The notes under the pieces were generated by a model, which was not told the origin of the DNA, searched no databases, and saw only the letters and a list, made by a program, of their open reading frames with translations. Source: Apilactobacillus apisilvae (GTDB lineage Bacteria; Bacillota; Bacilli; Lactobacillales; Lactobacillaceae). From it: a stretch of DNA of 64,000 nucleotides. The stretch lies in the NCBI RefSeq assembly GCF_023380225.1, contig NZ_CP093362.1:186001-250000 (forward strand), read 5' to 3'. The translations under genes and the position numbers were made by a program. This document shows positions 27,159 through 41,260 of this stretch, one piece after another (the stretch's first letter is position 1; the number at the start of each line of letters is the position of its first letter).

Positions 27159-27335
27159 TAAAAAAGCTGCTCAATGAGGCAGATAACTAATAAGTAGATC
27201 TTTGAAAACTGAACAAGATTGATAATCGATGATGTGTAAGGATTCTTATAATTTAGATTATAAGAAATTAAAACACAGCGAAGTCAATTCGCTTTTAAAA
27301 ACAATTAATTTGATGAGCTAGAAAAGCTTTTCATC

Positions 27336-32055
<4,720 letters not shown>

Positions 32056-32125
32056 AGTAAGGTTGTTCTCATTTAGAAATGATAATATCTAGTTTTGAAA
32101 GAACGAAGTTCTTTTAGAAAAATAG

Positions 32126-32242
32126 TGTGGTGGCGATAGCTAGAAGGATACACCTGTTCCCATGCCGAACACAGTAGTTAAGCTTCTAAACGCCGAGAGT
32201 AGTTAGAGGATCGCCTCTTGCAAGGGTAGGAAGTTGCCGCGC
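32126..32242 (+). rRNA. rrf: 5S ribosomal RNA
   Basis: About 117 bases starting TGTGGTGGCGATAGC, with the typical loop segment CCCATGCCGAACACAG and ending GCCGCGC. It follows the 23S gene by about 70 bases. Confidence 0.95.
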
Positions 32243-32249
32243 TTATTAT

Positions 32250-32322
32250 TCCGAATTAGCTCAGTTGGTAGAGCACCTGACTGTTAATCAGGTTGTCGTC
32301 AGTTCGAGTCTGACATTCGGAG
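32250..32322 (+). tRNA. tRNA-Asn (GTT)
   Basis: 73 bases; acceptor TCCGAAT pairs fully with ATTCGGA. Anticodon GTT lies in CTGTTAA. First tRNA of the ten-gene array behind 5S rRNA. Confidence 0.95.
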
Positions 32323-32336
32323 TTAGTTATGGTTTT

Positions 32337-32428
32337 GGAGAGTTGTCCGAGTTGGCCGAAGGAGCATCATTGGAAATGATGTAAACGGGTCAAAGCCTGT
32401 TTCAAGGGTTCGAATCCCTTACTCTCCG
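32337..32428 (+). tRNA. tRNA-Ser (GGA)
   Basis: Class II tRNA of 92 bases with long variable arm; acceptor GGAGAGT pairs with ACTCTCC. Anticodon GGA lies in TTGGAAA. Confidence 0.95.
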
Positions 32429-32446
32429 TTATAACTTTATTGGTAT

Positions 32447-32520
32447 GACCCGTTGGTCAAGTGGTTTAGGACGCCTGCCTGTCACGCAGGAGGTCACGAG
32501 TTCGAGTCTCGTACGAACCG
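32447..32520 (+). tRNA. tRNA-Asp (GTC), acceptor stem disrupted
   Basis: D arm, anticodon arm (CCTGC-CTGTCAC-GCAGG) and T arm (ACGAG-TTCGAGT-CTCGT) are intact, anticodon GTC. The 5' acceptor GACCCGT opposes ACGAACC, leaving three adjacent mismatches at pairs 2:71, 3:70 and 4:69. The three-base sequence GGT that would restore part of the stem lies 5 bases upstream, which could mean a small rearrangement. It may be poorly functional or a pseudogene unless another tRNA-Asp exists. Confidence 0.8.
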
Positions 32521-32575
32521 TTGTTGTTTTATACAACATATAATTAAATAATCTATAGCATAACATAAATGGTTT

Positions 32576-32648
32576 GGCTCGGTAGCTCAGTTGGTAGAGC
32601 AACGGATTGAAGCTCCGTGTGTCGGCAGTTCGATTCTGTCCCGCGCCA
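32576..32648 (+). tRNA. tRNA-Phe (GAA)
   Basis: 73 bases; anticodon GAA in the loop TTGAAGC. Acceptor GGCTCGG against CCGCGCC has one mismatch (U4 opposite C69); a G at position 4 would make it perfect. The T stem has a G-U pair. Confidence 0.9.
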
Positions 32649-32653
32649 TTTAT

Positions 32654-32736
32654 GGAGGAGTAGCGAAGTCTGGCTAAACGCGGCGGACTGTAAATCCGCT
32701 CCTTCGGGTTCGGTGGTTCAAATCCACTCTCCTCCA
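32654..32736 (+). tRNA. tRNA-Tyr (GTA)
   Basis: Class II tRNA of 83 bases; acceptor GGAGGAG pairs with CTCCTCC. Anticodon GTA in CTGTAAA. Confidence 0.95.
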
Positions 32737-32744
32737 TTTTAAAT

Positions 32745-32815
32745 AGGGATATAGTTCAATGGTAGAATACCGGTCTCCAAAACCGTTGATGTGGGTTCAA
32801 CTCCTACTATCCCTG
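32745..32815 (+). tRNA. tRNA-Trp (CCA)
   Basis: 71 bases; acceptor AGGGATA pairs with TATCCCT. Anticodon CCA in CTCCAAA. Confidence 0.95.
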
Positions 32816-32827
32816 TTATGTTGCTAT

Positions 32828-32901
32828 GGCGGTAGTGGTGAAGTGGTTAACACATCGGTTTGTGGATCCGACACGCGTGGGTTCGATTCCCACCTACCGC
32901 C
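32828..32901 (+). tRNA. tRNA-His (GTG)
   Basis: 74 bases including the extra G at position -1 opposite C73; acceptor GCGGTAG pairs with CTACCGC. Anticodon GTG in TTGTGGA. Confidence 0.95.
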
Positions 32902-32910
32902 CTTTTTAAT

Positions 32911-32982
32911 TGGGTTATAGCCAAGTGGTAAGGCAATGGACTTTGACTCCATCACGCGCTGGTTCGAATCCAGCTAGCCCAG
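32911..32982 (+). tRNA. tRNA-Gln (TTG)
   Basis: 72 bases; acceptor TGGGTTA pairs with TAGCCCA (one G-U). Anticodon TTG in CTTTGAC. Confidence 0.95.
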
Positions 32983-33000
32983 TTGAATATAATATTAAAT

Positions 33001-33071
<71 letters not shown>

Positions 33072-33096
33072 TTAATTATTCATTAATATATATTTT

Positions 33097-33181
33097 GCCG
33101 GAGTGGCGGAATTGGCAGACGCGCTGGACTCAAAATCCAGTGATCGTTAAGATCGTGTGGGTTCGAACCCCACCTCCGGTA
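33097..33181 (+). tRNA. tRNA-Leu (CAA)
   Basis: Class II tRNA of 85 bases; acceptor GCCGGAG against CTCCGGT leaves a G1-U72 wobble at the end. Anticodon CAA in CTCAAAA. Last tRNA of the array. Confidence 0.93.
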
Positions 33182-33211
33182 TAATTAATAATCGAATAAA
33201 TCTTAATGTTG

Positions 33212-33247
33212 AAACGATAAGTATTTAATACTTATCGTTTATTTTTT
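33212..33247 (+). terminator. Terminator of the rRNA-tRNA operon
   Basis: Stem AAACGATAAGTATT / AATACTTATCGTTT with almost no loop, followed by a T-rich tail. It lies 31 bases after tRNA-Leu. Confidence 0.85.
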
Positions 33248-33302
33248 GTAATACGTTCTTTTCAATATTTTTATTTTGTGATATGCTTATAAAAGTTATG
33301 AG

Positions 33303-33366
33303 CGTATTCCCGATAGGATTCACCTAGTAGTGAAGATGCCTTGTAACCAAAAAAGTAGGGGGAATA
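33303..33366 (+). promoter_or_regulatory. SMK box (SAM-III) riboswitch of metK
   Basis: Matches the SAM-III consensus: ATTCCCGATAGGAT, a variable hairpin TTCAC-CTAGTA-GTGAA, GATGCCTTGTAACC, an A-rich linker, and the Shine-Dalgarno AGGGGGAATA. TATTCCC can pair with GGGAATA, so SAM binding would sequester the ribosome binding site 5 bases before the metK ATG and block translation. This class is established for metK in Lactobacillales. I see no terminator, consistent with translational control. Confidence 0.95.
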
Positions 33367-33371
33367 ATTAA

Positions 33372-34568
33372 ATGCAAGAAAGACATTTATTTACATCAGA
33401 ATCTGTTTCGGAAGGACATCCTGATAAAATAGCAGATCAAATTAGTGATGCTATTTTAGATGAAATGTTAAAACAAGACCCTGATTCTAGAGTAGCCTGT
33501 GAATGTTCCGTTACAACAGGTTTGGTTTTAGTCTTTGGTGAAATTACTACCAAAGCTTATGTTAATATTCAAAAAGTTGTTAGAGAAACCATTAAAAATA
33601 TTGGATATGACAATAATAAATATGGATTTGATGGCAATACTTGTGCAGTCTTGGTAGCTATCGATGAACAATCACCCGATATTGCTCAAGGTGTAGATGA
33701 TTCTATAGAGACTAAAGAAAATAGTACTGATGTTTTAGATAAAATCGGTGCTGGTGATCAAGGTTTAATGTTTGGTTATGCTGTTGATGAGACTCCTGAA
33801 TTAATGCCACTACCTATTTCATTAAGTCACAATTTAATGCGAAAAATTACTGAATTAAGAAAAAATGGTGAAATTACATATCTAAGACCTGATGCTAAAG
33901 CTGAAGTAACTGTTGAATATGATGACAATAATTCTCCATTTTTTGTTGATACAATTGTCTTAAGTACTCAACATGATCCTGATGTTAAATTAGAAAAAAT
34001 AAGAGAAGATGTAATTAATAAGGTCATTAAAACAACAATACCTGAAAAATTTTTAAGTGAAAAAACTAAATATTATATTAATCCTACTGGTCGATTTGTT
34101 ATTGGTGGTCCTCAAGGGGATGCTGGATTAACTGGACGTAAAATTATCGTTGATACTTATGGTGGTGCGGCTCATCATGGTGGTGGTGCATTTTCAGGTA
34201 AGGATTCAACTAAAGTTGATCGTTCCGCTAGTTACGCAGCTAGATATATTGCCAAAAATATAGTGGCCGCTAAGTTAGCAAAAAAAGTTGAAGTTCAAAT
34301 TGCATATGCAATTGGAGTTGCTGAACCAGTATCTATATCAATAGATACTTTTGGTACATCTGAATATTTAGAAGAAGATTTGATAAGTGCAGTAAGAACA
34401 ATATTTGATTTGAGACCAGCTGGTATTATCAAGATGCTTAATTTAAAACGCCCAATTTATAAACAAACTGCTGTTTATGGACATTTTGGTAGAACTGATA
34501 TTGATTTGCCTTGGGAAAAAACTGATAAAGTTAGCGAATTGAATAACTTTTTAAAAAATAATGCTTAA
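33372..34568 (+). CDS. metK: S-adenosylmethionine synthetase
   Basis: Makes SAM from methionine and ATP in the cytoplasm. It has 398 residues, with [20 protein letters not shown] at the N-terminus, the [12 protein letters not shown] hexapeptide region (about residue 124), the P-loop-like [14 protein letters not shown] (about residue 257) and [25 protein letters not shown]. All three domains are complete. Its translation is under the SMK box directly upstream, giving feedback by SAM. It is a single-gene unit between terminators. Confidence 0.97.
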   Translation: MQERHLFTSESVSEGHPDKIADQISDAILDEMLKQDPDSRVACECSVTTGLVLVFGEITTKAYVNIQKVVRETIKNIGYDNNKYGFDGNTCAVLVAIDEQSPDIAQGVDDSIETKENSTDVLDKIGAGDQGLMFGYAVDETPELMPLPISLSHNLMRKITELRKNGEITYLRPDAKAEVTVEYDDNNSPFFVDTIVLSTQHDPDVKLEKIREDVINKVIKTTIPEKFLSEKTKYYINPTGRFVIGGPQGDAGLTGRKIIVDTYGGAAHHGGGAFSGKDSTKVDRSASYAARYIAKNIVAAKLAKKVEVQIAYAIGVAEPVSISIDTFGTSEYLEEDLISAVRTIFDLRPAGIIKMLNLKRPIYKQTAVYGHFGRTDIDLPWEKTDKVSELNNFLKNNA

Positions 34569-34572
34569 TAAA

Positions 34573-34612
34573 AAAACGATTTATTTTCAAAAAAATAAAT
34601 CGTTTTTTTTAT
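34573..34612 (+). terminator. Rho-independent terminator after metK
   Basis: Stem AAACGATTTATT / AATAAATCGTTT around an A-rich loop, followed by eight T. Confidence 0.9.
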
Positions 34613-34630
34613 TTTATTTATGGGGGAAAT

Positions 34631-36097
34631 ATGATAAAAAATATTAATAATCGTCATATGATTATGTTAGCGTTATTTATGATGACGTTTGTGGGAGAAA
34701 TGGATGTTACTATAGTTTCTACAGCTTTTCCTTCTATTATAGGAGAAATTCATGGTGTATCACTTATGAATTGGATATTTTCTATTTTCTTATTAACCAA
34801 TGCAGTTTCTATACCTATATATGGCAAATTATCTGATCAATTTGGTAGAAAGAAAATACTTATAATTGGACTAACTATCTTTTTGTTAGGAACTATATTC
34901 GCTGGAATTTCTAATAATATAGAAACTTTAATAATATTTCGAGCTATTCAAGGAATTGGTGCTGGATCCATTATGCCACTATCTTATACTATTATTGCAG
35001 ATATCTACTGTATGAATAAAAAGTCTAAAATGATAGGAATAAATGGTGCAATATGGGGAATATCTTTAACCTTAGCGCCTTTATTAGGTGGTCTAATAGT
35101 TGATATTTTTAATTGGCGTTGGATATTTTTTTGGACAGTTCCAATTATATTAATGTCAATCATATTAATTAGTTTTAATTTAAATGAAAATTCTAATTAT
35201 ATTAAACAAAAAGTAGATTATTTAGGCATAATATATTTATCTATTTTATTGTTTTCTGTTATGAATTTGATTCAGTTTATTGATTCTTTGTCTGTTAAGA
35301 TGGATGAAACATATTATTTAATTATTATATCAATTATTTCCTTTATTTTGTTTATTAGAACCGAATATAAATCGAAGAATCCAATTATTCCAATGTCATT
35401 ATTTCATAACAAGACTTTTATTATACAAAATATAGTTTCTCTTTTAATTAGTGGATTTGTTTTTAGTTTAGAAATATATTTACCAATATGGATACAAGGT
35501 ATTATGCGACTATCTGCATCTATATCTGGATTGGTTATTACTCCAATATCTATTTTTTGGATTGCTGGTTCCTTTCTATCTGGTTGGCTATTATCTAAAA
35601 CAAATGCGTTTTACGTAACAATTACCGGTCTAACATGTCTTTTGATATCAGCAATCTTATTATTAAACTTATCAATTTATTTAAGTTTAATAAACTTTGC
35701 AGTTATTTCTGGAATTTGTGGAATCGGTTTTGGATTAACGATAACTAATAGTACTGTTATTTCTCAAAATATTGTTGATAATGATAAATTAGGGGTGGCA
35801 ACTTCTTTTAACAGTTTAAGCAGAATTATTGGTCAAACCTTAATACTTTCTGTTTTAGAAATGGTCACAAATAGAGAAATTAAAATTGGCTCTTTGCATT
35901 CTGATTTAGTAAATGCATCTTCTGTTAATGAACTTATGTACTATAAATCTGACCATCAATTATCTTCAAAAACAATATCGTCTTTTAAAGAGATTTTACT
36001 TAATTCTCTACATTTAGTATTTTTTGTTTGTTTATTGTTGGTTGTTTTAGCATTAATAATTAATTTCTTAGATAAAAAAGTAAAAAGACGTAGCTAA
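34631..36097 (+). CDS. MFS drug exporter, DHA2 (EmrB/QacA) family
   Basis: Cytoplasmic membrane protein of 488 residues with about 14 hydrophobic segments, the DHA2 layout. Motif D1-like FVGEMDVTIVSTAFPSI lies in helix 1, motif A as YGKLSDQFGRKKIL between helices 2 and 3, and the antiporter motif C region GGLIVDIFNWRWIF after helix 5. It probably exports toxic or lipophilic compounds by proton exchange; the substrate is unknown. GGGGGAAAT is the ribosome binding site. It is convergent with ytqB, and the two share one terminator. Confidence 0.88.
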   Translation: MIKNINNRHMIMLALFMMTFVGEMDVTIVSTAFPSIIGEIHGVSLMNWIFSIFLLTNAVSIPIYGKLSDQFGRKKILIIGLTIFLLGTIFAGISNNIETLIIFRAIQGIGAGSIMPLSYTIIADIYCMNKKSKMIGINGAIWGISLTLAPLLGGLIVDIFNWRWIFFWTVPIILMSIILISFNLNENSNYIKQKVDYLGIIYLSILLFSVMNLIQFIDSLSVKMDETYYLIIISIISFILFIRTEYKSKNPIIPMSLFHNKTFIIQNIVSLLISGFVFSLEIYLPIWIQGIMRLSASISGLVITPISIFWIAGSFLSGWLLSKTNAFYVTITGLTCLLISAILLLNLSIYLSLINFAVISGICGIGFGLTITNSTVISQNIVDNDKLGVATSFNSLSRIIGQTLILSVLEMVTNREIKIGSLHSDLVNASSVNELMYYKSDHQLSSKTISSFKEILLNSLHLVFFVCLLLVVLALIINFLDKKVKRRS

Positions 36098-36116
36098 ATT
36101 AGCCACATCTTTTTAC
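36080..36116. terminator. Bidirectional terminator between the MFS gene and ytqB
   Basis: Stem GTAAAAAGACGTAGCTAA / TTAGCCACATCTTTTTAC with two mismatches, flanked by A-run on the left and T-run on the right, so it can act on both strands. This is one of only two convergent junctions in the window not occupied by an IS. Confidence 0.85.
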
Positions 36117-36670
36117 TTTTTTTGTATAGCTATGAGAATAGGTGGTTCGTTAATCTGATTGATAAACTTATATTCTAATACAGAATATTGTTTTTGATTT
36201 AAATTTTTTACAAAACTCAATACACTATTTTTTTCCTCTTTGCCACCTTGATGTCCATAATAAAGCACTAAAACAACTATACCATTTTGTTCTAACAAAT
36301 ATAAACAATCTTTAATGGCTTTTAGTGTAGTATTTGGTTTTGTAATAATATTCTTATTTCCACCTGGTAAATATCCTAAATTAAAAATTGCTGCACTAAT
36401 GTTTTCTTTTACATATTTTTTAATATTTTCATGTCCAGTATTAAATAGTTGAACGTTTTTTAAATCGTTTTCATCTAATCGATTCTGAGTGATTTGAATA
36501 GCTTCTTTTTGTAAATCAAATCCATAAACTTTACCTTTATTTTTAACTAACCTAGCTAAAAATGCAGTATCGTTACCCTTACCAACGGTTGCATCAACAA
36601 CTATGTTACCAGGTTGAACAATGTTTTTTAATAATTGATGGCTATATCTTAGTGATGGTTGTAATTTGAT
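36113..36670 (-). CDS. ytqB: rRNA methyltransferase-like SAM-dependent protein YtqB, no standard start codon
   Basis: Intact frame of about 185 residues of the YtqB family. Motifs are LRYSHQLLKNIVQPG, the SAM site VVDATVGKGNDTAFLARL, YGFDLQKEAI, the catalytic-type motif FNLGYLPGGNKNIITKP, and a C-terminal YYGHQGGKEE. No ATG, GTG or TTG exists in frame before residue 125. The ribosome binding site AAAGGAG (36680-36686) is followed by ATC, ATA and, 9 bases on, ATC at 36670. Starting there gives MKLQPSLRYSHQLLK, which aligns with MKLK-type N-termini in the family. ATA at 36676 is the alternative. Confidence 0.85.
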   Translation of the reverse strand: MKLQPSLRYSHQLLKNIVQPGNIVVDATVGKGNDTAFLARLVKNKGKVYGFDLQKEAIQITQNRLDENDLKNVQLFNTGHENIKKYVKENISAAIFNLGYLPGGNKNIITKPNTTLKAIKDCLYLLEQNGIVVLVLYYGHQGGKEEKNSVLSFVKNLNQKQYSVLEYKFINQINEPPILIAIQKK

Positions 36671-36745
36671 TTTTATGATCTCCTTTAACTAAATGTTGAT
36701 TAAATTATATCATTTTATAATATATTAAGATTATTTTATGTAGTC

Positions 36746-36774
36746 TTGATTTTAAATTTATATACTGGTATATT
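36746..36774 (+). promoter_or_regulatory. Promoter of the leuS T-box leader
   Basis: TTGATT, 17-base spacer ending ACTGG, then TATATT. It lies at the right distance before the Leu T-box leader. Confidence 0.65.
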
Positions 36775-36799
36775 ATAAATAATTAAACTATTAAATAAT

Positions 36800-37040
36800 A
36801 AATTGCTGATACGAACTAGTAAATTAATTGATATATTAAGAAACTAAATGGTTGCTGTGAATTTAGATATGAATTTTTTGAACTCATCGTTGAAATTTTA
36901 ACTGAAATTATTAGGTTAAAACGTTTTCCGCGTTATGGATACTACAAGGGGTTTTGTATTTTATACAAAAAATTTAGGTGGTACCGCGGAATCTTTTCGT
37001 CCTATAAGTATTTTTCATATTTACTTATAGGACTTTTTTA
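36800..37040 (+). promoter_or_regulatory. T-box leader of leuS (tRNA-Leu responsive)
   Basis: The spacer between ytqB and leuS holds a T-box: the antiterminator element AGGTGGTACCGCGGA (36976-36990) followed by the terminator hairpin GTCCTATAAGTA / TACTTATAGGAC with T-run (36999-37040). A plausible specifier codon CTC occurs in TTGAACTCATCG (about 36878-36889), fitting leucine. Uncharged tRNA-Leu would stabilise the antiterminator and allow leuS transcription. The 5' edge and specifier are estimated by eye. Confidence 0.88.
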
Positions 37041-37072
37041 TTATTTAATAAACTTTATAGGAGGAATTTATA

Positions 37073-39493
37073 ATGCCTTATGATCATCTTAAAATAGAAC
37101 AAAAATGGCAAAAATTTTGGGAAAATAACAAAACTTTCAAAACAACTAATGATGCTAATAAAGAAAATTACTATGCTTTAGATATGTTTCCATATCCTTC
37201 AGGACAAGGCTTACACGTTGGACATCCAGAAGGTTACACTGCTACTGACATTATGTCCAGAATGAAAAGAATGCAAGGCAAAAATGTTTTGCATCCAATT
37301 GGCTTCGATGCTTTTGGACTACCAGCAGAACAGTATGCTTTGAAAACGGGTCATCATCCTGGAAGCTTTACTGAAAAAAACATCGAACATTTTAGAGAAC
37401 AAATTAAATCTTTAGGTTTTTCATATGATTGGGATCGTGAAGTAAATACTACCGATCCTAAATACTACAAATGGACTCAATGGATTTTTGAACAACTTTA
37501 TAAAAAAGGTCTTGCTTATGAAGATAAGATTGAAGTTAACTGGGCTCCTGATTTTATGGGGGGAACCGTCGTTGCCAATGAAGAAGTTAAAGATGGCAAA
37601 ACTGAACGAGGTGGATATCCAGTATATCGAGTTCCAATGACTCAATGGGTTCTAAAAATCACTGCTTATGCTGATCGTTTAATTGATGATTTGGATGATT
37701 TAGATTGGCCTGAAAGTATCAAAGAAATGCAAAGAAATTGGATTGGTCGTTCTAAGGGTGCAAGTGTATTTTTCGCTGTTGATGGCCATAAAGATGAAAA
37801 AGTTGAAGTATTTACCACTAGACCAGATACATTATTTGGTGCTTCTTATATGGTTCTTGCTCCTGAACATGACTTAGTAGATAAGATTACTACTGATGAT
37901 CAAAAAGAAGCAGTTAAGGCTTATCAGAAAGAAGTTGCTACTAAGTCTGATTTGGAAAGAACTGATTTGAATAAAGATAAATCAGGTGTATTTACAGGAG
38001 CATATGGAATTAATCCAATTAATGGAGAAAAACTACCAATTTGGATTGGTGATTATGTACTATCATCATATGGAACTGGTGCTATTATGGCTGTTCCTGC
38101 TCATGATGACCGTGATTATGAATTTGCTACTAAGTTTAATTTGTCAATTAAACCGGTTATTGAAGGTGGCGATGTTTCTAAGGAAGCATACACTGGTGAC
38201 GGTAAACATGTTAACTCCGAATTCTTAGATGGCATGGGTAAAAAGGAAGCTATTGAAGCAGCAATTAGTTGGCTGGAAGAACATAAAGCAGGTCATTCTA
38301 AGACTAATTACCGTTTAAGAGATTGGATTTTCTCACGTCAAAGATATTGGGGAGAACCAATTCCAGTTATTCATTGGGAAGATGGCAGTACTTCATTGGT
38401 TCCAGAAGATGAATTGCCATTAAAATTACCTGAAGCGAAAAATATTGAACCTTCTGGTACCGGTGAATCTCCATTAGCTAATATTGATGATTGGGTAAAT
38501 GTTGTTGATAAAAATGGACGTAAAGGTAAGCGTGAAACTAACACAATGCCACAATGGGCAGGTAGTTCATGGTATTATCTAAGGTATATTGATGCTCATA
38601 ACGATAAGCAACTTGCTGATCCAGAATTATTAAAACAGTGGTTACCAGTTGATTTATATATTGGTGGAGCTGAACACGCTGTTCTTCACTTACTATATGC
38701 TAGATTTTGGCATAAGGTACTTTATGATTTAGGAATTGTACCAACTAAGGAACCATTCCAAAAATTAGTTAACCAAGGGATGATTTTAGGTACTAATCAT
38801 GAAAAAATGTCTAAATCTAAAGGTAATGTTGTTAATCCAGATGAAATTGTTGAAAAATATGGTGCTGACACTCTGAGATTATACGAAATGTTTATGGGGC
38901 CATTAACTGAAGCAAAACCATGGAGTACTGATGGATTAAATGGTGCTAATAGATGGATTAAGCGTGTATGGCGTTTAATCATGGATGATAATAACCAATT
39001 ACGCGATCGTATTGTTACTGTTAATGATGGAAAACTAGATAAAATTTATAATAAAACTGTTAAAACAGTTACTGATGACTACGAGAACTTAAGATTTAAT
39101 GTTGCTATTTCAAGTATGATGGTATTTGTTAATGAATGTTATAAACAAAATACTTTATATCTAGATTATATGGAAGGCTTCATTAAACTACTTGCACCAA
39201 TTGTTCCTCATATGGCTGAAGAATTATGGAATAAGATGGGCCATGATGAATCCATTACTTATGCTAAGTGGCCAGATTATGATGAAAGCAAAATGATTGA
39301 TGACGAAATTCAAATGGTAGTACAGGTTAATGGTAAAGTTAGAGCACATATTAAAGTTGCCAAAGATATGTCAAAAGAAGATATTGAAAAAGTTGCTTTA
39401 AATGACGATAAGGTTATTGAATTTACTAATGGTAAAAATGTTCGTAAAGTTATTGTTATTCCAGGTAAAATTGTTAACATTGTTGCTAACTAA
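37073..39493 (+). CDS. leuS: Leucyl-tRNA synthetase
   Basis: Class I synthetase of 806 residues charging tRNA-Leu, cytoplasmic. The HIGH-type motif is seen in [16 protein letters not shown] (about residue 42), the CP1 editing domain with [15 protein letters not shown] (about residue 245), and [15 protein letters not shown] (about residue 578). The C-terminal domain ends with [22 protein letters not shown] is the ribosome binding site. Expression is controlled by the Leu T-box leader. Confidence 0.98.
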   Translation: MPYDHLKIEQKWQKFWENNKTFKTTNDANKENYYALDMFPYPSGQGLHVGHPEGYTATDIMSRMKRMQGKNVLHPIGFDAFGLPAEQYALKTGHHPGSFTEKNIEHFREQIKSLGFSYDWDREVNTTDPKYYKWTQWIFEQLYKKGLAYEDKIEVNWAPDFMGGTVVANEEVKDGKTERGGYPVYRVPMTQWVLKITAYADRLIDDLDDLDWPESIKEMQRNWIGRSKGASVFFAVDGHKDEKVEVFTTRPDTLFGASYMVLAPEHDLVDKITTDDQKEAVKAYQKEVATKSDLERTDLNKDKSGVFTGAYGINPINGEKLPIWIGDYVLSSYGTGAIMAVPAHDDRDYEFATKFNLSIKPVIEGGDVSKEAYTGDGKHVNSEFLDGMGKKEAIEAAISWLEEHKAGHSKTNYRLRDWIFSRQRYWGEPIPVIHWEDGSTSLVPEDELPLKLPEAKNIEPSGTGESPLANIDDWVNVVDKNGRKGKRETNTMPQWAGSSWYYLRYIDAHNDKQLADPELLKQWLPVDLYIGGAEHAVLHLLYARFWHKVLYDLGIVPTKEPFQKLVNQGMILGTNHEKMSKSKGNVVNPDEIVEKYGADTLRLYEMFMGPLTEAKPWSTDGLNGANRWIKRVWRLIMDDNNQLRDRIVTVNDGKLDKIYNKTVKTVTDDYENLRFNVAISSMMVFVNECYKQNTLYLDYMEGFIKLLAPIVPHMAEELWNKMGHDESITYAKWPDYDESKMIDDEIQMVVQVNGKVRAHIKVAKDMSKEDIEKVALNDDKVIEFTNGKNVRKVIVIPGKIVNIVAN

Positions 39494-39505
39494 TTTTAAA
39501 AATAA

Positions 39506-39530
39506 AAAGAGACTTTGTCTCTTTTTTTTA
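39506..39530 (+). terminator. Rho-independent terminator after leuS
   Basis: Stem AAAAGAGAC / GTCTCTTTT with a TTT loop and T-run. Confidence 0.9.
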
Positions 39531-39604
39531 TTACTAAAGTTGCTTACTTTATAAATTTTGATTAAAATGAATAGGTCAGACAAATTTGAAAGTAGGACTA
39601 TTAA

Positions 39605-41260
39605 ATGCAAGAAAGTAAAGAAAAAATAAATAGCGATCGCCAAACGCAAAGCAAAATGTTAAAAGGGTCTTCATGGATGACTGCTGGTAGCATTTTGTCA
39701 AGAATCTTAGGTGCAATTTACATTATTCCTTGGAGTATTTGGTTTGGTAATCTATATTTTCAAGCCAATGCTTTATACGTTCAAGGATACAATGTTTACA
39801 GTATGTTTTTAATTATATCAATTGCTGGAGTTCCATCGGCAATTGCTAAAGAAGTTGCCCATTATAATGCCCTTAATGAATACGGAATAAGTGTTCGACT
39901 GTATAAGCGGGGGTTGGTTTTATCTGTAACAACTGGAATCTTATGCGCGTTATTTCTCTATTTCGGTGCACCATTATTAGATAATGGTAATCCTAATGTA
40001 ATTCCTGTAATGCATTCATTGTCATGGGCTGTATTAATCATACCAACAATGAGTTTAACTCGTGGTTATTTTCAAGGATTTCAGGATATGGCACCATCAG
40101 CAATATCACAATTTGCGGAACAATTATTTAGAGTTATTTATATGTTAGTTACAGCATTTTTTATAATGAAAGTTGTACATGGTAGCTGGATAACTGCTGT
40201 TACACAATCAACTTTTGCTGCATTTATTGGTTCTGTTGCTGGACTTTTAATACTAGGTGCTTATTATTTAAAACGTAAAGACTATTATAATCACTTAGTA
40301 GAAAATAGTAATAATAAAATTCATGTTAATGCTAATCATCTATATAAAGAAATAGTTAGTCAAGCAGTTCCATTCATCATTTTAGGTGCTGGAATTACTA
40401 TTTTTCAGTTAATTGATCAATATACTTTCTTTGATATTATGAAGATAGCTACTGATTATCCAATGAGTGTTTTAAACAAACTTTATGCTATCTTTGCTGG
40501 TAACGCTAATAAACTAATCATGATTACGATTTCTTTAGCTTCAGCTTTAGCAATTACTGTGGTTCCTTTATTATCAGAAGCCTTTACTAAGAAAGATAAA
40601 GATGGAATTAGTCGTCAATTATCGAATGGATTTGTTTTATTTTCCTTTATTATGATTCCGGCTGCTCTTGGGATGACCGCAGTTGCTGGTCCATTAAATC
40701 GATTATTTTATGGAACTGGATACAATCATTTATCTGCTAACATATTAGCTTTTTCTTCTGTTATTTCTATCTTATTTGGATTATTTACCGTTATTTCAGC
40801 TATGATGCAAGGAATTTCGCAGAATAAATTAGCAGTTAAATATTTTATATACGGAACAATTGCTAAAATAGTTTTCCAAATCCCAATGGTTTTACTATTT
40901 GGAACTTTTGGTCCATTAATTTCATCCGCAATTGGATTCTTAGTTGCCGATGGATTAATTATTCGTTCATTAGATAAACAATTTGGTGTTAGAAGTTATG
41001 AAATGCTAGAAAAAATTAACTGGATTTTGATATTTTCACTGGTTACCTATATTGTAGCTTTAGCATTTGTTTATTTGGGCAATACAGTTGTTGGTCTATT
41101 AATGGAGCCATATGGTAGAGTAGGCAGTGGATTTGTTGTTTCATTAGCAGTGTTAGCGGGAGGCTTTGTATATGTATATCTTGCTTTAAAGAGCCGAGTT
41201 GCTGATTACGTTATTGGACATCAATCTGAAAACTTAAGAAATAAATTACACATTAAATAA
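39605..41260 (+). CDS. Polysaccharide/lipid II flippase-like membrane protein (YtgP type, MOP superfamily)
   Basis: Integral membrane protein of 551 residues with about 14 hydrophobic segments. The N-terminal motif KMLKGSSWMTAGSILSRILGAIYIIPW is that of the YtgP/MurJ-type flippases, and TRGYFQGFQDMAPSAISQFAEQLFRVIY is a second family hallmark. In Bacillus YtgP (MurJ) and Amj are the lipid II flippases, so transport of peptidoglycan precursor is likely but not proven here. The gene lies behind leuS, a common lactobacillus order, and is convergent with nnrD; an IS3 element lies between them. Confidence 0.88.
   Translation: MQESKEKINSDRQTQSKMLKGSSWMTAGSILSRILGAIYIIPWSIWFGNLYFQANALYVQGYNVYSMFLIISIAGVPSAIAKEVAHYNALNEYGISVRLYKRGLVLSVTTGILCALFLYFGAPLLDNGNPNVIPVMHSLSWAVLIIPTMSLTRGYFQGFQDMAPSAISQFAEQLFRVIYMLVTAFFIMKVVHGSWITAVTQSTFAAFIGSVAGLLILGAYYLKRKDYYNHLVENSNNKIHVNANHLYKEIVSQAVPFIILGAGITIFQLIDQYTFFDIMKIATDYPMSVLNKLYAIFAGNANKLIMITISLASALAITVVPLLSEAFTKKDKDGISRQLSNGFVLFSFIMIPAALGMTAVAGPLNRLFYGTGYNHLSANILAFSSVISILFGLFTVISAMMQGISQNKLAVKYFIYGTIAKIVFQIPMVLLFGTFGPLISSAIGFLVADGLIIRSLDKQFGVRSYEMLEKINWILIFSLVTYIVALAFVYLGNTVVGLLMEPYGRVGSGFVVSLAVLAGGFVYVYLALKSRVADYVIGHQSENLRNKLHIK

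Larger units (their letters stand above)
26879..27335 (+). other. rRNA operon upstream and leader region
   Basis: AT-rich spacer of about 457 bases without a gene. It holds two tandem promoters (27043-27071 and 27130-27158). After them the leader contains the box-A-like GATCTTTGAAAACTGAA (about 27199-27215), repeated before the 23S gene as GGTTCTTTGAAAACT (about 28982). These repeats are usual antitermination and processing leader elements in Firmicutes rRNA operons. Confidence 0.75.

Noticed and set aside
32429-32737. 102-codon frame on the minus strand through the tRNA cluster
   Set aside because: It runs across tRNA-Asp, Phe and Tyr and is an antisense artefact of tRNA sequence.
36113-36298. 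Separate 61-residue minus-strand gene
   Set aside because: It is only the C-terminal third of the ytqB frame, which continues without a stop up to the ribosome binding site at 36680.
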